NCBI GenBank assembly: GCA_947581885.1
Contig: CANPWF010000048.1
Location: 1 to 10,972, forward strand
Length of the DNA: 10,972 nucleotides
From: an uncultured Clostridia bacterium
GTDB taxonomy: Bacteria > Bacillota > Clostridia > Christensenellales > Borkfalkiaceae
Reading direction: 5' to 3'
A model generated the notes under the pieces. That model had not been told where the DNA came from. It saw only the letters and a program-made list of their open reading frames with translations, and ran no database searches. Of the stretch, positions 1 through 6,285 are shown piece by piece. A program made the translations under genes and the position numbers. The stretch's first letter is position 1, and every line of letters starts with the position of its first letter.

Positions 1-281
1 GCCTTTCCGCGCACCGAGAGGCACCCCTCGGGCCCCGTCTGCTCCCCCTTTTCGGAGACGATAACGGGGTTGATGAGTTCGAAATACCCCTCGTCGACAT
101 CGACGGCGACGGCACGCAGACTCACGCCGATCTGGGGGGCGGCGAGCCCCGCGCCCTTCGCGTCTTTGAGCGTATCGCGGATGTCATCCATCAGGGCGTT
201 GAGTTCCCCGTCGAAGCGGGTGACCTTTTCGCATTTTTTGCGGAGAACGGGGTCCCCGACCTGTAAAATTTCGCGTATCAT
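1..281 (-). CDS. def: Peptide deformylase, N-terminal 93 residues (runs off left edge)
   Basis: Peptide deformylase removes the formyl group from the N-terminal methionine of nascent proteins, using a metal ion held by one Cys and two His. Reading from the ATG at 281–279 gives a protein starting MIREILQVGDPVLRKKCEKV. It carries motif 1 (GAGLAAPQIG, residues 43–52) and motif 2 (EGCLS, residues 85–89, with Cys87 the expected metal ligand). Motif 3 (HExxH) and the C-terminal helix lie beyond the left edge, so completeness cannot be judged. The start lies 7 bases after the priA stop. Its ribosome binding site (TTGAGGG) overlaps that TGA stop, so translation is probably coupled to priA. In many Bacillota fmt follows def and would be expected outside the window. 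Identification is secure from two diagnostic motifs and the operon position. Confidence 0.95.
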   Translation of the reverse strand, partial: MIREILQVGDPVLRKKCEKVTRFDGELNALMDDIRDTLKDAKGAGLAAPQIGVSLRAVAVDVDEGYFELINPVIVSEKGEQTGPEGCLSVRGK

Positions 282-288
282 ATTTCCC

Positions 289-2463
289 TCAACTCAAATT
301 GCTCGGATTCTCTTCCACATAGCAGAGAACTTTTTTGTGTTTGACCGCGGCGACCTCGTCGTAAATTTCGGCGAGAGGCCCCTCGGGAAGCAGGCGCATG
401 AGCACCTGATAGCGGTATTTGTTCTGAATGCGCTTGACGGGCGCGTGCATGCGGTTGAAAAAGAGGAACTTCTCCTTCTCCCTTTCATAGAGTGCGGAGA
501 GGCGGGTGTACACTTCCTTCAAACAGGCAAGCGTCTCCCCTTCGTCCTCCCCCGTCACCATCACGCGGACGATCGTGCAAAACGGCGGGAACATCATCGC
601 CGCACGCATGGAAATTTCGTGTTCGTAAAATCCCGTGTAGTCGTAATTTGCCGCAAAGCGGAGGATGTAATTTTCGGGCTCGCACGTTTGGAGAACCACT
701 TCCCCCTTCTCCTCTGCCCTGCCGCTTCTCCCCGCGACCTGCGTAACGAGCTGGAAGGTGCGCTCCCCGCTCCTGTAATCGGGGAAATGCAGGCTCATAT
801 CCGCGTCGAGGATCCCCACGAGGGTGACGGAGGGGAAATCGTGCCCCTTGGCGACCATTTGCGTGCCGACGAGGATATCCGCCTCCCGCGCCGCAAACTG
901 TTTCAGAATTTTATAGTGCCCCTCTTTCCCGCCCGTCGTATCGAGGTCCATGCGCAGAATGCGGGCGGAAGGGTACAGCGTTTTGAGCTCGCGCACCACC
1001 CGTTGGGTACCCGTCCCCATGGTGCCGATGCGGATACTTCCGCACGAAGGACAGGCGCGGGGCACCTTGTATCGCGCACCGCAGTAGTGGCACTTCAAGC
1101 AGTTCTCCTCTTTATGGTAGGTGAGGGCTACATCGCAATGTTCGCACTTCACCGTCTCGCCGCAATCGCGGCACTGTACGGACTGCGCGTACCCCCTTCG
1201 GTTGAGGAAGAGGATCGCCTGATTTCCCCCGTCGAGGCAGGCTTTGAGCCGATCGCGCAGGAGAGAGGAGAAGGGCGTTGCGTTGCCGCGGCGAAGTTCC
1301 CGCCGCATGTCCACAAGGGTAACTTCGGGAAGAGGACGGGCGTTGATACGGTCGGGCAGGCGAATGAGCTCGAACTCCCCTTCCGCCGCACGGCGATAGG
1401 TCTCCACCGAGGGAGTCGCACTGCCGAGCACCACCTTGCACCCGTTGTATTTTGCGCGGGCGAGCGCGATCTCGAAGGTATTGTAGCGGGGGGTACTCTC
1501 CGAAGAATAGCTCCCATCGTGCTCCTCGTCGATGACGATCACGCCCAAGTTTTCGAGGGGGGCGAACACCGCCGAACGAGCCCCGACGGCGATATGGGCT
1601 TCCCCCTCGCGGAGCCGCCGCCACTCGTCGTACCGTTCCCCCGCCGAAAGCCCGCTGTGCAGAATGGCGACTTCGCTTCGGAAGCGGGCGCGGAGTTGGG
1701 AAAACATTTGCGGAGTTAACGAGATCTCGGGGACGAGGAAGATGGACGAGCGTCCCTTTTGCAGCTGTTCGGCGATGAGGGTCAAATAAATTTCCGTCTT
1801 GCCGCTCCCCGTAACCCCGTGGAGAAGGGTCACCGTCTTTTCCGTCGAATGGATGATGTCCACCGCGTTTTGCTGGGCGGAAGTGAGGGTGCGGACGGGA
1901 GCTTCCCCCTCCGCTCCCCGATAGGGCGTGCGAAGGACCCGCTCCTTCTTCGAGCGGACAAGCCCGCGCTCGACAAGGGCATTCAAAGCGGAACCGAATG
2001 TTTTCCGAAGAAACGCCCCGTCCGCCTCGCCGTGCTCTTCGAGATAGGCATAGAGTTCCCGCTGTTTTACCGCTCTCGGCGGGAAGTAGGGCTCTTCCTC
2101 GGTAAGGAAGTACACCGTTTTGGTGCTCTCGCCCACTTCGCCCATGCGCATTTCGGGGGGAAGGAAGAGGCGCAAGCACGCCGCAAGCGGCACGCGGTAC
2201 CGATCCGCAAGCCCCCTTGCGAGGGAAAGGCACTCCTCGTTGATGGCGGGGCGTTCATCGAGTGCGCGGATAATACTTTTGAGTTTTTCGGGCGCGATGT
2301 CCGTCGTGGATTTTAAGCGTATGACAAAACCCGTCGTCGTTTTATCCCAAAGTCCGAACGGAACGACGACACAGGTTCCGACTGCAATTTCGAAATCGCA
2401 CTCGTAATCGAAGATCTTATCGACTTCGCTATGCACAATGTCTACGATGACTTCCGCGATCAT
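289..2463 (-). CDS. priA: Primosomal protein N' (replication restart helicase PriA)
   Basis: PriA is a superfamily 2 3'-5' DNA helicase that recognises stalled or collapsed replication forks and starts reloading of the replicative helicase. The 724-residue product is a normal length. Order of parts: N-terminal 3'-DNA-binding domain (about 1–100); a winged-helix-like linker (about 130–190); helicase lobe 1 with Walker A GVTGSGKT (216–223), DEEH box (312–315) and GSAT (347–350); a zinc-binding insertion with four Cys pairs (431/434, 440/443, 458/461, 471/474); helicase lobe 2 with GTQMVAKGHDFP (533–544) and the arginine-finger motif QVAGRSGR (575–582); and a C-terminal domain to 724. All eight zinc Cys and the helicase motifs are intact, so it should be active. 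The ATG at 2463 has an AGAGGA ribosome binding site. A terminator-like hairpin separates it from rpoZ, while def follows within 7 bases. Confidence 0.98.
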   Translation of the reverse strand: MIAEVIVDIVHSEVDKIFDYECDFEIAVGTCVVVPFGLWDKTTTGFVIRLKSTTDIAPEKLKSIIRALDERPAINEECLSLARGLADRYRVPLAACLRLFLPPEMRMGEVGESTKTVYFLTEEEPYFPPRAVKQRELYAYLEEHGEADGAFLRKTFGSALNALVERGLVRSKKERVLRTPYRGAEGEAPVRTLTSAQQNAVDIIHSTEKTVTLLHGVTGSGKTEIYLTLIAEQLQKGRSSIFLVPEISLTPQMFSQLRARFRSEVAILHSGLSAGERYDEWRRLREGEAHIAVGARSAVFAPLENLGVIVIDEEHDGSYSSESTPRYNTFEIALARAKYNGCKVVLGSATPSVETYRRAAEGEFELIRLPDRINARPLPEVTLVDMRRELRRGNATPFSSLLRDRLKACLDGGNQAILFLNRRGYAQSVQCRDCGETVKCEHCDVALTYHKEENCLKCHYCGARYKVPRACPSCGSIRIGTMGTGTQRVVRELKTLYPSARILRMDLDTTGGKEGHYKILKQFAAREADILVGTQMVAKGHDFPSVTLVGILDADMSLHFPDYRSGERTFQLVTQVAGRSGRAEEKGEVVLQTCEPENYILRFAANYDYTGFYEHEISMRAAMMFPPFCTIVRVMVTGEDEGETLACLKEVYTRLSALYEREKEKFLFFNRMHAPVKRIQNKYRYQVLMRLLPEGPLAEIYDEVAAVKHKKVLCYVEENPSNLS

Positions 2464-2479
2464 GCTTTCCTCTCATGCG

Positions 2480-2509
2480 AAAAACAGCCCCTTTTGCGGG
2501 GGCGTGTTT
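2480..2509 (-). terminator. Terminator-like hairpin between rpoZ and priA
   Basis: Read on the minus strand, AAACA-C-GCCCC pairs with GGGGC-TGTTT around a 7-base loop: five inner GC pairs, a one-base bulge, then five outer pairs. The 3' arm runs into TGTTTTTC, a short U-rich tail. It begins immediately after the rpoZ stop codon (2510–2512) and ends 17 bases before the priA start. It would lower transcription of priA–def relative to rpoZ. No clear promoter was seen in the remaining gap, so partial readthrough is the likely arrangement. The stem is short, so its strength is uncertain. Confidence 0.5.
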
Positions 2510-2731
2510 TCAGTCTCTTGCGATTTTGACCTTGCCGTTCATCACTTCCTGACAGGCGAGGACGATCTCCTTTTGCTTGCCGGGAAGGTCGATCGCGCCC
2601 GTGGATTGCATCTGCTCGATGATCTGGCGCGTCCGCTTTGCGATGACGACGCAGAGCTCGTAGCGGCTGACGGGAACATCGTCCGTGCCGAGCTTGCGCA
2701 CAAGAGCGTCTACCGACGGTTCGTTGATCAT
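2510..2731 (-). CDS. rpoZ: DNA-directed RNA polymerase omega subunit
   Basis: Omega is the small RNA polymerase subunit that clamps the C-terminal end of beta' and assists assembly of the core enzyme. The 73-residue product is in the usual range (about 65–95). It has the family pattern: MINEPSVDALVRKLG at the N-terminus, then SRYELCVVIAKRTRQI (residues 22–37), which is the conserved SRY-L---AKRARQI segment, followed by IDLPGKQKEIVLACQEVMNGKV. The start ATG at 2731 follows a strong AAGGAGAAG ribosome binding site. It lies 19 bases downstream of gmk, as in most Bacillota. coaBC, which usually follows rpoZ, is absent here; priA comes next after a hairpin. Confidence 0.95.
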   Translation of the reverse strand: MINEPSVDALVRKLGTDDVPVSRYELCVVIAKRTRQIIEQMQSTGAIDLPGKQKEIVLACQEVMNGKVKIARD

Positions 2732-2750
2732 ATTTCTTCTCCTTTTCGGA

Positions 2751-3314
2751 TTATTTTTCCTTGTTCCGTTCGAAGTCGATGACTTCGCGCAGTTCTTTGA
2801 GTGCCCGATCGAGATCGTCGTTGACGATCACATAGTCGTAAAGAGGCTTCTGTTCGAGTTCGTATTTGGCGCGGCGAAGGCGTTCGGCGAGCTTCTCCTT
2901 ATCCTCGGAGCCCCTGCCTTCGAGCCGCTTTTCGAGCTCGATTTCGGAGGGCGGCACGATCATGATGAGAAGGGTCTCGGGCATCAGGCGTTTGGCGTTG
3001 AGCCCGCCCACCACGTCGATCTCGAGGATGACGGACTTCTCTTTCAGGAGCCGTTCCACAAAGGAGCGCGGCGTGCCGTAGAAGTTGCCGAAGTGTTCGT
3101 CGTATTCGAGGAAATCGTTCTCCGCGATGCGGTTTTTGAATTCCCGTTCGGTGATGAAGTAGTACTCCCTGCCGTCCACTTCCCCCTCGCGCGGGGCGCG
3201 TGTAGTGCAGGAGACCGATTCGCACATCGTCTTATCCTTGAGAAGGAGCAGATCGACGAGGGTGGATTTGCCGCAGCCCGAAGGGCCTGAAATGACAATG
3301 GGAAGATTGCGCAT
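2751..3314 (-). CDS. gmk: Guanylate kinase
   Basis: Guanylate kinase phosphorylates GMP and dGMP with ATP to give GDP and dGDP, feeding GTP and dGTP synthesis in the cytoplasm. The 187-residue product has the P-loop GPSGCGKST at residues 10–18, the GMP-binding segment TTRAPREGEVDGREYYF (37–53), NFYGTP (77–82), the EIDVVGGLNAKR strand (about 98–109, where LDIDVQGA is more usual) and the lid and C-terminal helices. It is slightly shorter than the common 190–210 residues, mainly at the C-terminus, and looks intact. The ATG at 3314 lies 2 bases after the yicC stop, and its ribosome binding site (GGAG) sits in the last yicC codons, so the two are probably translationally coupled. A usual remA/DUF370 gene between them is absent. 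Confidence 0.97.
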   Translation of the reverse strand: MRNLPIVISGPSGCGKSTLVDLLLLKDKTMCESVSCTTRAPREGEVDGREYYFITEREFKNRIAENDFLEYDEHFGNFYGTPRSFVERLLKEKSVILEIDVVGGLNAKRLMPETLLIMIVPPSEIELEKRLEGRGSEDKEKLAERLRRAKYELEQKPLYDYVIVNDDLDRALKELREVIDFERNKEK

Positions 3315-3316
3315 GG

Positions 3317-4189
3317 CTACTCCAAATTCTGGATCTGCTCGCGCACCTTCTCGATCTCGTTCTTCATGTCGAGAGCGGCGGCGGTGACCTCTTTATCGTT
3401 GGATTTACTGCAAATCGTGTTGCATTCGCGGTTGAATTCCTGAATGAGGAAATCGAGCTTTTTGCCCGCCCGCTCCTCGGAGAGGATGGTATGGAATTCG
3501 CGGATGTGCGAGGAGAGCCGCGTGAGCTCTTCGTCGATGTTGCACTTATCGGCAAAGACGGCGGCTTCGGTGAGGATCCGCGTCTCGTCCACTTTCCCCC
3601 CGAGATATTCCCCGATGCGGGAAGTGAGCTTTTCGCGGTAGTTCTCCGCCACGACGGGTGCGTGGCGGACGATGCGTTCTCTGAGTTTTTCGATGGTATC
3701 CATGCGGGAGAGAAGGTCGGCTTTGAGGCGTTCCCCCTCCGCGCGGCGCATTTCGGTGAGCGATACAAGGGCGGTTTTGAGTGCCCCTTTCAGGGCAAGG
3801 AGCGTCGTCTCGTCCGCGCCGTTTTGCTCTTCGGGGCGAAGGACATCGGGCAAGCGGAGAAGGGTCGACCTCGTTACGTCATCGGGAACGGAAGGCGCGA
3901 TCCGCCCGAGCTCTTCGGATGCCGCAAGATAGCTTTTCACGACATTCTCGTCCACGGTGAAAGAGGGCCCGCGTTCGCGGCTGTCCGTATACGTCACAAA
4001 GATATCGAGATGCCCGCGGGAGAGAAATTCCCGCACGATCTCGCGGATCTTTTCTTCCGCCGAAAGGAACACGCGCGGAGCCTTCACGGCAACGTCGAGA
4101 TAGCGGTTGTTCACCGACCGCACTTCGACGCGCACCTCTACGCCGCCTTCCCGCGCTTCCCCTTTTCCGTACCCCGTCATGCTGAACAT
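3317..4189 (-). CDS. yicC: YicC/YloC-family endoribonuclease
   Basis: Members of this family (YicC in E. coli, YloC in B. subtilis) are reported endoribonucleases involved in RNA turnover. The 290-residue product begins MFSMTGYGKGEA, matching the family's nearly invariant SMTGYG start, and carries the N-terminal domain (about 1–155, with EVRSVNNRYLDV at 22–33). It ends in the DUF1732 signature: KLDFLIQEFNRECNTI (244–259), then SKSND (261–265) and REQIQNLE at the end. I chose the ATG at 4189 rather than an in-frame ATG at 4252, because the upstream extension has no family similarity and contains the -10 box of the promoter. AGAGAGG lies at suitable spacing before 4189. It is the first gene of the operon with gmk, rpoZ, priA and def. 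All conserved segments are present. Confidence 0.93.
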   Translation of the reverse strand: MFSMTGYGKGEAREGGVEVRVEVRSVNNRYLDVAVKAPRVFLSAEEKIREIVREFLSRGHLDIFVTYTDSRERGPSFTVDENVVKSYLAASEELGRIAPSVPDDVTRSTLLRLPDVLRPEEQNGADETTLLALKGALKTALVSLTEMRRAEGERLKADLLSRMDTIEKLRERIVRHAPVVAENYREKLTSRIGEYLGGKVDETRILTEAAVFADKCNIDEELTRLSSHIREFHTILSEERAGKKLDFLIQEFNRECNTICSKSNDKEVTAAALDMKNEIEKVREQIQNLE

Positions 4190-4213
4190 TGAATGCCTCT
4201 CTGTCTTTCGAAC

Positions 4214-4242
4214 ATTATAGCACGCCCCCGCGGTTTTTTCAA
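4214..4242 (-). promoter_or_regulatory. Sigma-A promoter for the yicC–gmk–rpoZ–priA–def operon
   Basis: On the minus strand TTGAAA (4242–4237) is followed after exactly 17 bases by TATAAT (4219–4214). The -10 box is preceded by TGC, an extended -10 element. Transcription would start near 4207, giving a leader of roughly 18 bases before the yicC ATG at 4189. No operator-like repeat is evident, consistent with steady housekeeping expression. Confidence 0.88.
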
Positions 4243-4267
4243 GTTTTTTCACGGGGAAATTTCGAGA

Positions 4268-4290
4268 GGGCTCCCCGAAAAAGGGAGCCC
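4268..4290 (-). terminator. Hairpin terminator after the uL15-like gene
   Basis: GGGCTCCC pairs perfectly with GGGAGCCC (8 bp) around a 7-base loop, 5 bases past the stop codon of the upstream minus-strand gene and just before the next promoter. The sequence after the stem on the minus strand (CTCTCGAAATTTC) is poor in U, so intrinsic termination may be incomplete. Position supports a terminator, or an mRNA 3'-end stabiliser. Confidence 0.55.
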
Positions 4291-4295
4291 CCGCC

Positions 4296-5540
4296 TTATG
4301 CGCGTTTCTCTTTGGTCTTGATGACTTTCCCGCCCGTGAGCAGGATCATCTTCACCGCGTCCACGGAAAAGTCGTCCGCCTCAACGGTGAGTGCTTTGTC
4401 GAGCGTGCCGCGGGCAAGCACCTTGAAGTAGGTCGCCCGCTTATCGACCCCCGCAACGCGGGTGCGGATGTCCTCAATGGTCACCGTATCCCCGTCGGCA
4501 AAGGTGCGCGAGAGGTCGTCTACATTGACGATCGCCCGTCTCGTCCTGTCCGCATAGCGGACGCTCTCTTCGACGTGCGCCTTGGCGTAACTGTCGTCGA
4601 GAAGGGAGGAAACTTCCTCCGCCTTGACTTCGGTGCGGATCTCGGGAACTTCCTGCCCCTTGCCCGCCACCACGCGGATGAGCTTGCGGCGGATGAGCAC
4701 TTCGTCCCGTTCATAGGGGAACTGCGCGGCGAAATCGACGTTGGATTCCCCCTTCTCCTTCCCCTCGCAGACGGCTGCGATGAGGTCGAACGAATAGCGG
4801 AGCCGCCGCTCGTTGGAGATACGGTACATGCAGGGGGTCTTTTCGAAACGCGGTGCGTCGGAGACATCCTCCACTTTATATTTCGTATCCGCATACTTCG
4901 CGGGGTCGAGCGCGAAGAGCACCGCGAGCGTCTTTCCGCGGAACACGAGGCGAACGCCCGCGTCCCTGCCCACACGGAAACTCTCCCCGTGCCAGCCGAT
5001 GCGCCCCTTCAATCCGTAGGCGGTCAGTTCGTTTTTGATGGCGGAATACCGCGCTTTCGTCTCCGCGTCCGACTGCATGAGTTTCGCTTGAAAACTGCGG
5101 AGGAGCCGTAAACTCTCAAACGCCTTGGGCGCGACGACGACGGCACCCTCGGGTATGGGCTCCGCGGCTTTTTGATTTTGCGCGGGCTGTTCGGAAGGAA
5201 CTTTCAAAAGAACTTCCCGTTCGGCTTCCGCAGCGGGCGCGGGTTCAGCCTGTTTTTGAACGGGCTTGTCCGCGGGGACTTCCTGTTTTTGAGCAGGTTC
5301 TTCCTTGGGCGCGGCGGGCTCAATAGGAACGCTCGCGAGATGCTGTGCGGGCGTTTTGTTGGCGCGAGGGGCTTTGGGTGCCCTCTCCTTGGGCGCGACG
5401 GGCTCGGGTTCTTTCTTCGCCTTTTTGGCGAATTTGATCGCCGCAAACACGACGAGCGGAATGACGACGATGAGCCCCACAACGAGGAGTGCCCATCCCC
5501 AATCGGGCAACCCTGCGGCAAGCAGACAGGAAATACGCAT
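4296..5540 (-). CDS. Membrane-anchored protein with a C-terminal ribosomal protein uL15-like domain
   Basis: The function of this 414-residue protein is unknown. One hydrophobic segment (about 13–36) is followed by FAKKAKK, so by the positive-inside rule the rest should face the cytoplasm. A low-complexity Pro/Ala/Glu/Lys/Gln linker spans about 44–138. A compact basic domain follows (about 145–260), with YSAIKNELTAYG, GRIGWHGESFRVGRDAGVRLVFRGKTL and LDPAKYADTKYKVEDVSD; from memory such a domain recurs in other Clostridia membrane proteins. The C-terminus (about 336–408) reads AIVNVDDLSRTFADGDTVT, then KVLARGTLDKALTVEADDFS and AVKMILLTGGKVI. This matches the pattern of the C-terminal half of ribosomal protein uL15 (VNVDRLN..., KILG.GELTKKLTVKA..FS, A...IE.AGG). 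It is unlikely to be the ribosomal uL15, which normally sits in the spc operon and lacks a membrane anchor. It has its own promoter, a strong GGGAGGT ribosome binding site, and a terminator. Confidence 0.85.
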   Translation of the reverse strand: MRISCLLAAGLPDWGWALLVVGLIVVIPLVVFAAIKFAKKAKKEPEPVAPKERAPKAPRANKTPAQHLASVPIEPAAPKEEPAQKQEVPADKPVQKQAEPAPAAEAEREVLLKVPSEQPAQNQKAAEPIPEGAVVVAPKAFESLRLLRSFQAKLMQSDAETKARYSAIKNELTAYGLKGRIGWHGESFRVGRDAGVRLVFRGKTLAVLFALDPAKYADTKYKVEDVSDAPRFEKTPCMYRISNERRLRYSFDLIAAVCEGKEKGESNVDFAAQFPYERDEVLIRRKLIRVVAGKGQEVPEIRTEVKAEEVSSLLDDSYAKAHVEESVRYADRTRRAIVNVDDLSRTFADGDTVTIEDIRTRVAGVDKRATYFKVLARGTLDKALTVEADDFSVDAVKMILLTGGKVIKTKEKRA

Positions 5541-5547
5541 GGCAGTG

Positions 5548-5554
5548 ACCTCCC
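5548..5554 (-). promoter_or_regulatory. Strong ribosome binding site fixing the uL15-like gene start
   Basis: GGGAGGT on the minus strand lies 7 bases before the ATG at 5540. It fixes the start and suggests efficient translation. Confidence 0.85.
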
Positions 5555-5569
5555 TTCGGATTCCATTTT

Positions 5570-5598
5570 ATTGTAATACAAATTTTCGCATTCGTCAA
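5570..5598 (-). promoter_or_regulatory. Sigma-A promoter for the uL15-like membrane protein gene
   Basis: On the minus strand TTGACG (5598–5593) and TACAAT (5575–5570) are separated by exactly 17 bases of AT-rich spacer. Transcription would start near 5563, about 23 bases before the ATG. The -35 box matches five of six and the -10 box five of six consensus bases. The gene is therefore probably transcribed alone and constitutively. Confidence 0.82.
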
Positions 5599-5713
5599 GG
5601 GCCGAAGCCAAGTTTTCCGCCTTCCGCCACGAAAAATTCCTCTTGTTCCCTTTTGGAACGCGTCTGTTCGGCTCCCCTTCCCGCTGTCCCCTTTGGAAAT
5701 GCTTCTGTTCTTG

Positions 5714-5747
5714 CTTCCCCCGTTGGGGGAAGTGCCCCGCAGGGGCA
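5714..5747. repeat. Two adjacent tight hairpins
   Basis: CTTCCCCC-GTT-GGGGGAAG (5714–5732) is followed without a gap by TGCCCC-GCA-GGGGCA (5733–5747). Both stems are perfect with three-base loops. Neither is followed by a U tract on the strand of a gene that would need terminating, so they look like repeat-element hairpins rather than terminators. Confidence 0.7.
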
Positions 5748-5795
5748 AAAGGGGTTGGGGTGTACGGACTGCTATATAATTACGTCATTCCGAGC

Positions 5796-5824
5796 CGTCC
5801 CTGCGGTGCCTTTGCGCAGGGACG
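5796..5824. repeat. Inverted repeat, 10-bp perfect stem
   Basis: CGTCCCTGCG (5796–5805) pairs with CGCAGGGACG (5815–5824) around a 9-base loop. It is preceded by GTCATTCCGAG, and GGAATC follows at 5886–5891, an arrangement that resembles dispersed intergenic repeats. Confidence 0.65.
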
Positions 5825-5926
5825 AGTCGCCCCGCCTTATTCTGTTCATTCCTTGGGCGGCACGAGCGCGTCCTTGCGCGAAGTAGGAATCACCTTAGAC
5901 TTAAAACTGCGGTGACCCGTTCGACA

Positions 5927-5957
5927 CGAAGGGTCGTCAAGGGCAGACGACCCTTCG
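5927..5957. repeat. Inverted repeat, 12-bp perfect stem
   Basis: CGAAGGGTCGTC (5927–5938) pairs with GACGACCCTTCG (5946–5957) around a 7-base loop. It is flanked by GGTGACCC on the left and CAGGGTGACG on the right, which themselves contain complementary bases. No U tract follows, so it is not an obvious terminator. Confidence 0.65.
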
Positions 5958-6004
5958 GCTCAGGGTGACGTGATCATACAGTTGCGTACATTCCCACCCC
6001 CTCA

Positions 6005-6049
6005 GTCACGCCCCAAGGGCAGGGCGTGACAGCTCCCCCAGCGGGGAGC
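6005..6049. repeat. Paired hairpins GTCACGCCC and GCTCCCC
   Basis: GTCACGCCC (6005–6013) pairs with GGGCGTGAC (6022–6030). Two bases later GCTCCCC (6032–6038) pairs with GGGGAGC (6043–6049). Both stems are perfect. The right-hand hairpin runs straight into the first unit of the 47-bp tandem repeat. Confidence 0.65.
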
Positions 6050-6150
6050 CGAGGGGCTGGGCGGAAGGCGCGGCGCAACTGCCCATGAGGGGGAGCCAAG
6101 GGGCGGAGCGCAAGGCGCGGCACGACTGCCTATGAGGGGGAGCCGAGAAA
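6044..6150. repeat. 47-bp tandem repeat, two copies plus a partial third
   Basis: The landmark AGCC recurs at 6047, 6094 and 6141, exactly 47 bases apart. Units 6044–6090 and 6091–6137 share GGGAGCC(G/A)AGGGGC, AAGGCGCGGC and ACTGCC(C/T)ATGAGGG at matching offsets with a few substitutions. A third copy ends after about 10 bases. No open frame is preserved through it. Confidence 0.7.
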
Positions 6151-6174
6151 GAGGCAGGGCACCAAGAGGACAGG

Positions 6175-6209
6175 AAAAGTGCGCCGCGGCGGAGCCGCGG
6201 CGCACAAAA
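6175..6209 (-). terminator. Terminator for the SD-repeat lipoprotein gene
   Basis: On the minus strand GTGCGCCGCGGC and GCCGCGGCGCAC form a perfect 12-bp stem with a TCC loop, followed by TTTTCC. It starts about 70 bases after the lipoprotein stop codon. The stem is extremely stable; the U tract is only four long. It fits an intrinsic terminator and could also protect the 3' end of the mRNA. Confidence 0.7.
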
Positions 6210-6220
6210 ATTTTCGTTCT

Positions 6221-6285
6221 CGTCCGTCATTCGGGCATTTCCCTTCGTCCGTCATTCGGGCATTTCCCTTCGTCCGTCATTCGGG
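6221..6285. repeat. 25-bp direct repeat, three copies, overlapping a stop codon
   Basis: CGTCCGTCATTCGGG starts at 6221, 6246 and 6271, a period of exactly 25 bases, with the intervening CATTTCCCTT identical in the first two units. The third copy holds the last codons and TGA stop (6279–6277) of the lipoprotein gene, so the units beyond it look like duplications of that 3' end. The first two units lie in the untranslated tail. Confidence 0.85.

Larger units (their letters stand above)
5599..6276. repeat. Gene-free hairpin-rich repeat mosaic
   Basis: About 680 bases contain no convincing gene: open frames here lack ribosome binding sites and are made of repeat sequence. The stretch holds successive perfect inverted repeats. 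These are 5714–5732 (8-bp stem, 3-base loop), 5733–5747 (6 bp, 3-base loop), 5796–5824 (10 bp, 9-base loop), 5927–5957 (12 bp, 7-base loop), 6005–6030 (9 bp, 8-base loop), 6032–6049 (7 bp, 4-base loop) and 6179–6205 (12 bp, 3-base loop). A 47-bp tandem unit lies at 6044–6137 and a 25-bp unit at 6221–6285. Phrases such as GTCATTCCGAG (5784–5794) and CTCAGGGTGACG (5959–5970) resemble dispersed intergenic repeats known from many uncultured gut bacteria; that is recollection, not a search. It is probably a cluster of REP-like elements. Confidence 0.7.

Noticed and set aside
70..1719. 549-residue plus-strand open frame
   Set aside because: It lies antisense to priA and def, has no recognisable domain and no ribosome binding site; it is a shadow of a GC-rich gene on the other strand.
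3491..4192. 233-residue plus-strand open frame
   Set aside because: Antisense to yicC, whose reading frame matches a known family over its full length.
4190..4252. Longer yicC start at 4252
   Set aside because: The extension contains the -10 box, lacks family similarity and lies upstream of the predicted transcription start.
5755..5780. Plus-strand TATAAT (5775–5780) as a promoter
   Set aside because: The only -35 candidate, TTGGGG, is 14 bases away and no gene or structured RNA with clear boundaries follows; it belongs to repeat sequence.
5305..5915. Plus-strand open frames of 90–193 residues near the hairpin mosaic
   Set aside because: They read through hairpin repeats and antisense to the uL15-like gene and its promoter, without a ribosome binding site or domain.
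6002..6230. Two overlapping minus-strand open frames of 67 and 74 residues
   Set aside because: They consist of the 47-bp repeats and the terminator hairpin, lack a good ribosome binding site and lie beyond a strong terminator.
6221..6285. Short regularly spaced repeats resembling a CRISPR array
   Set aside because: The 25-bp units are contiguous with no unique spacers, and no cas gene is nearby.
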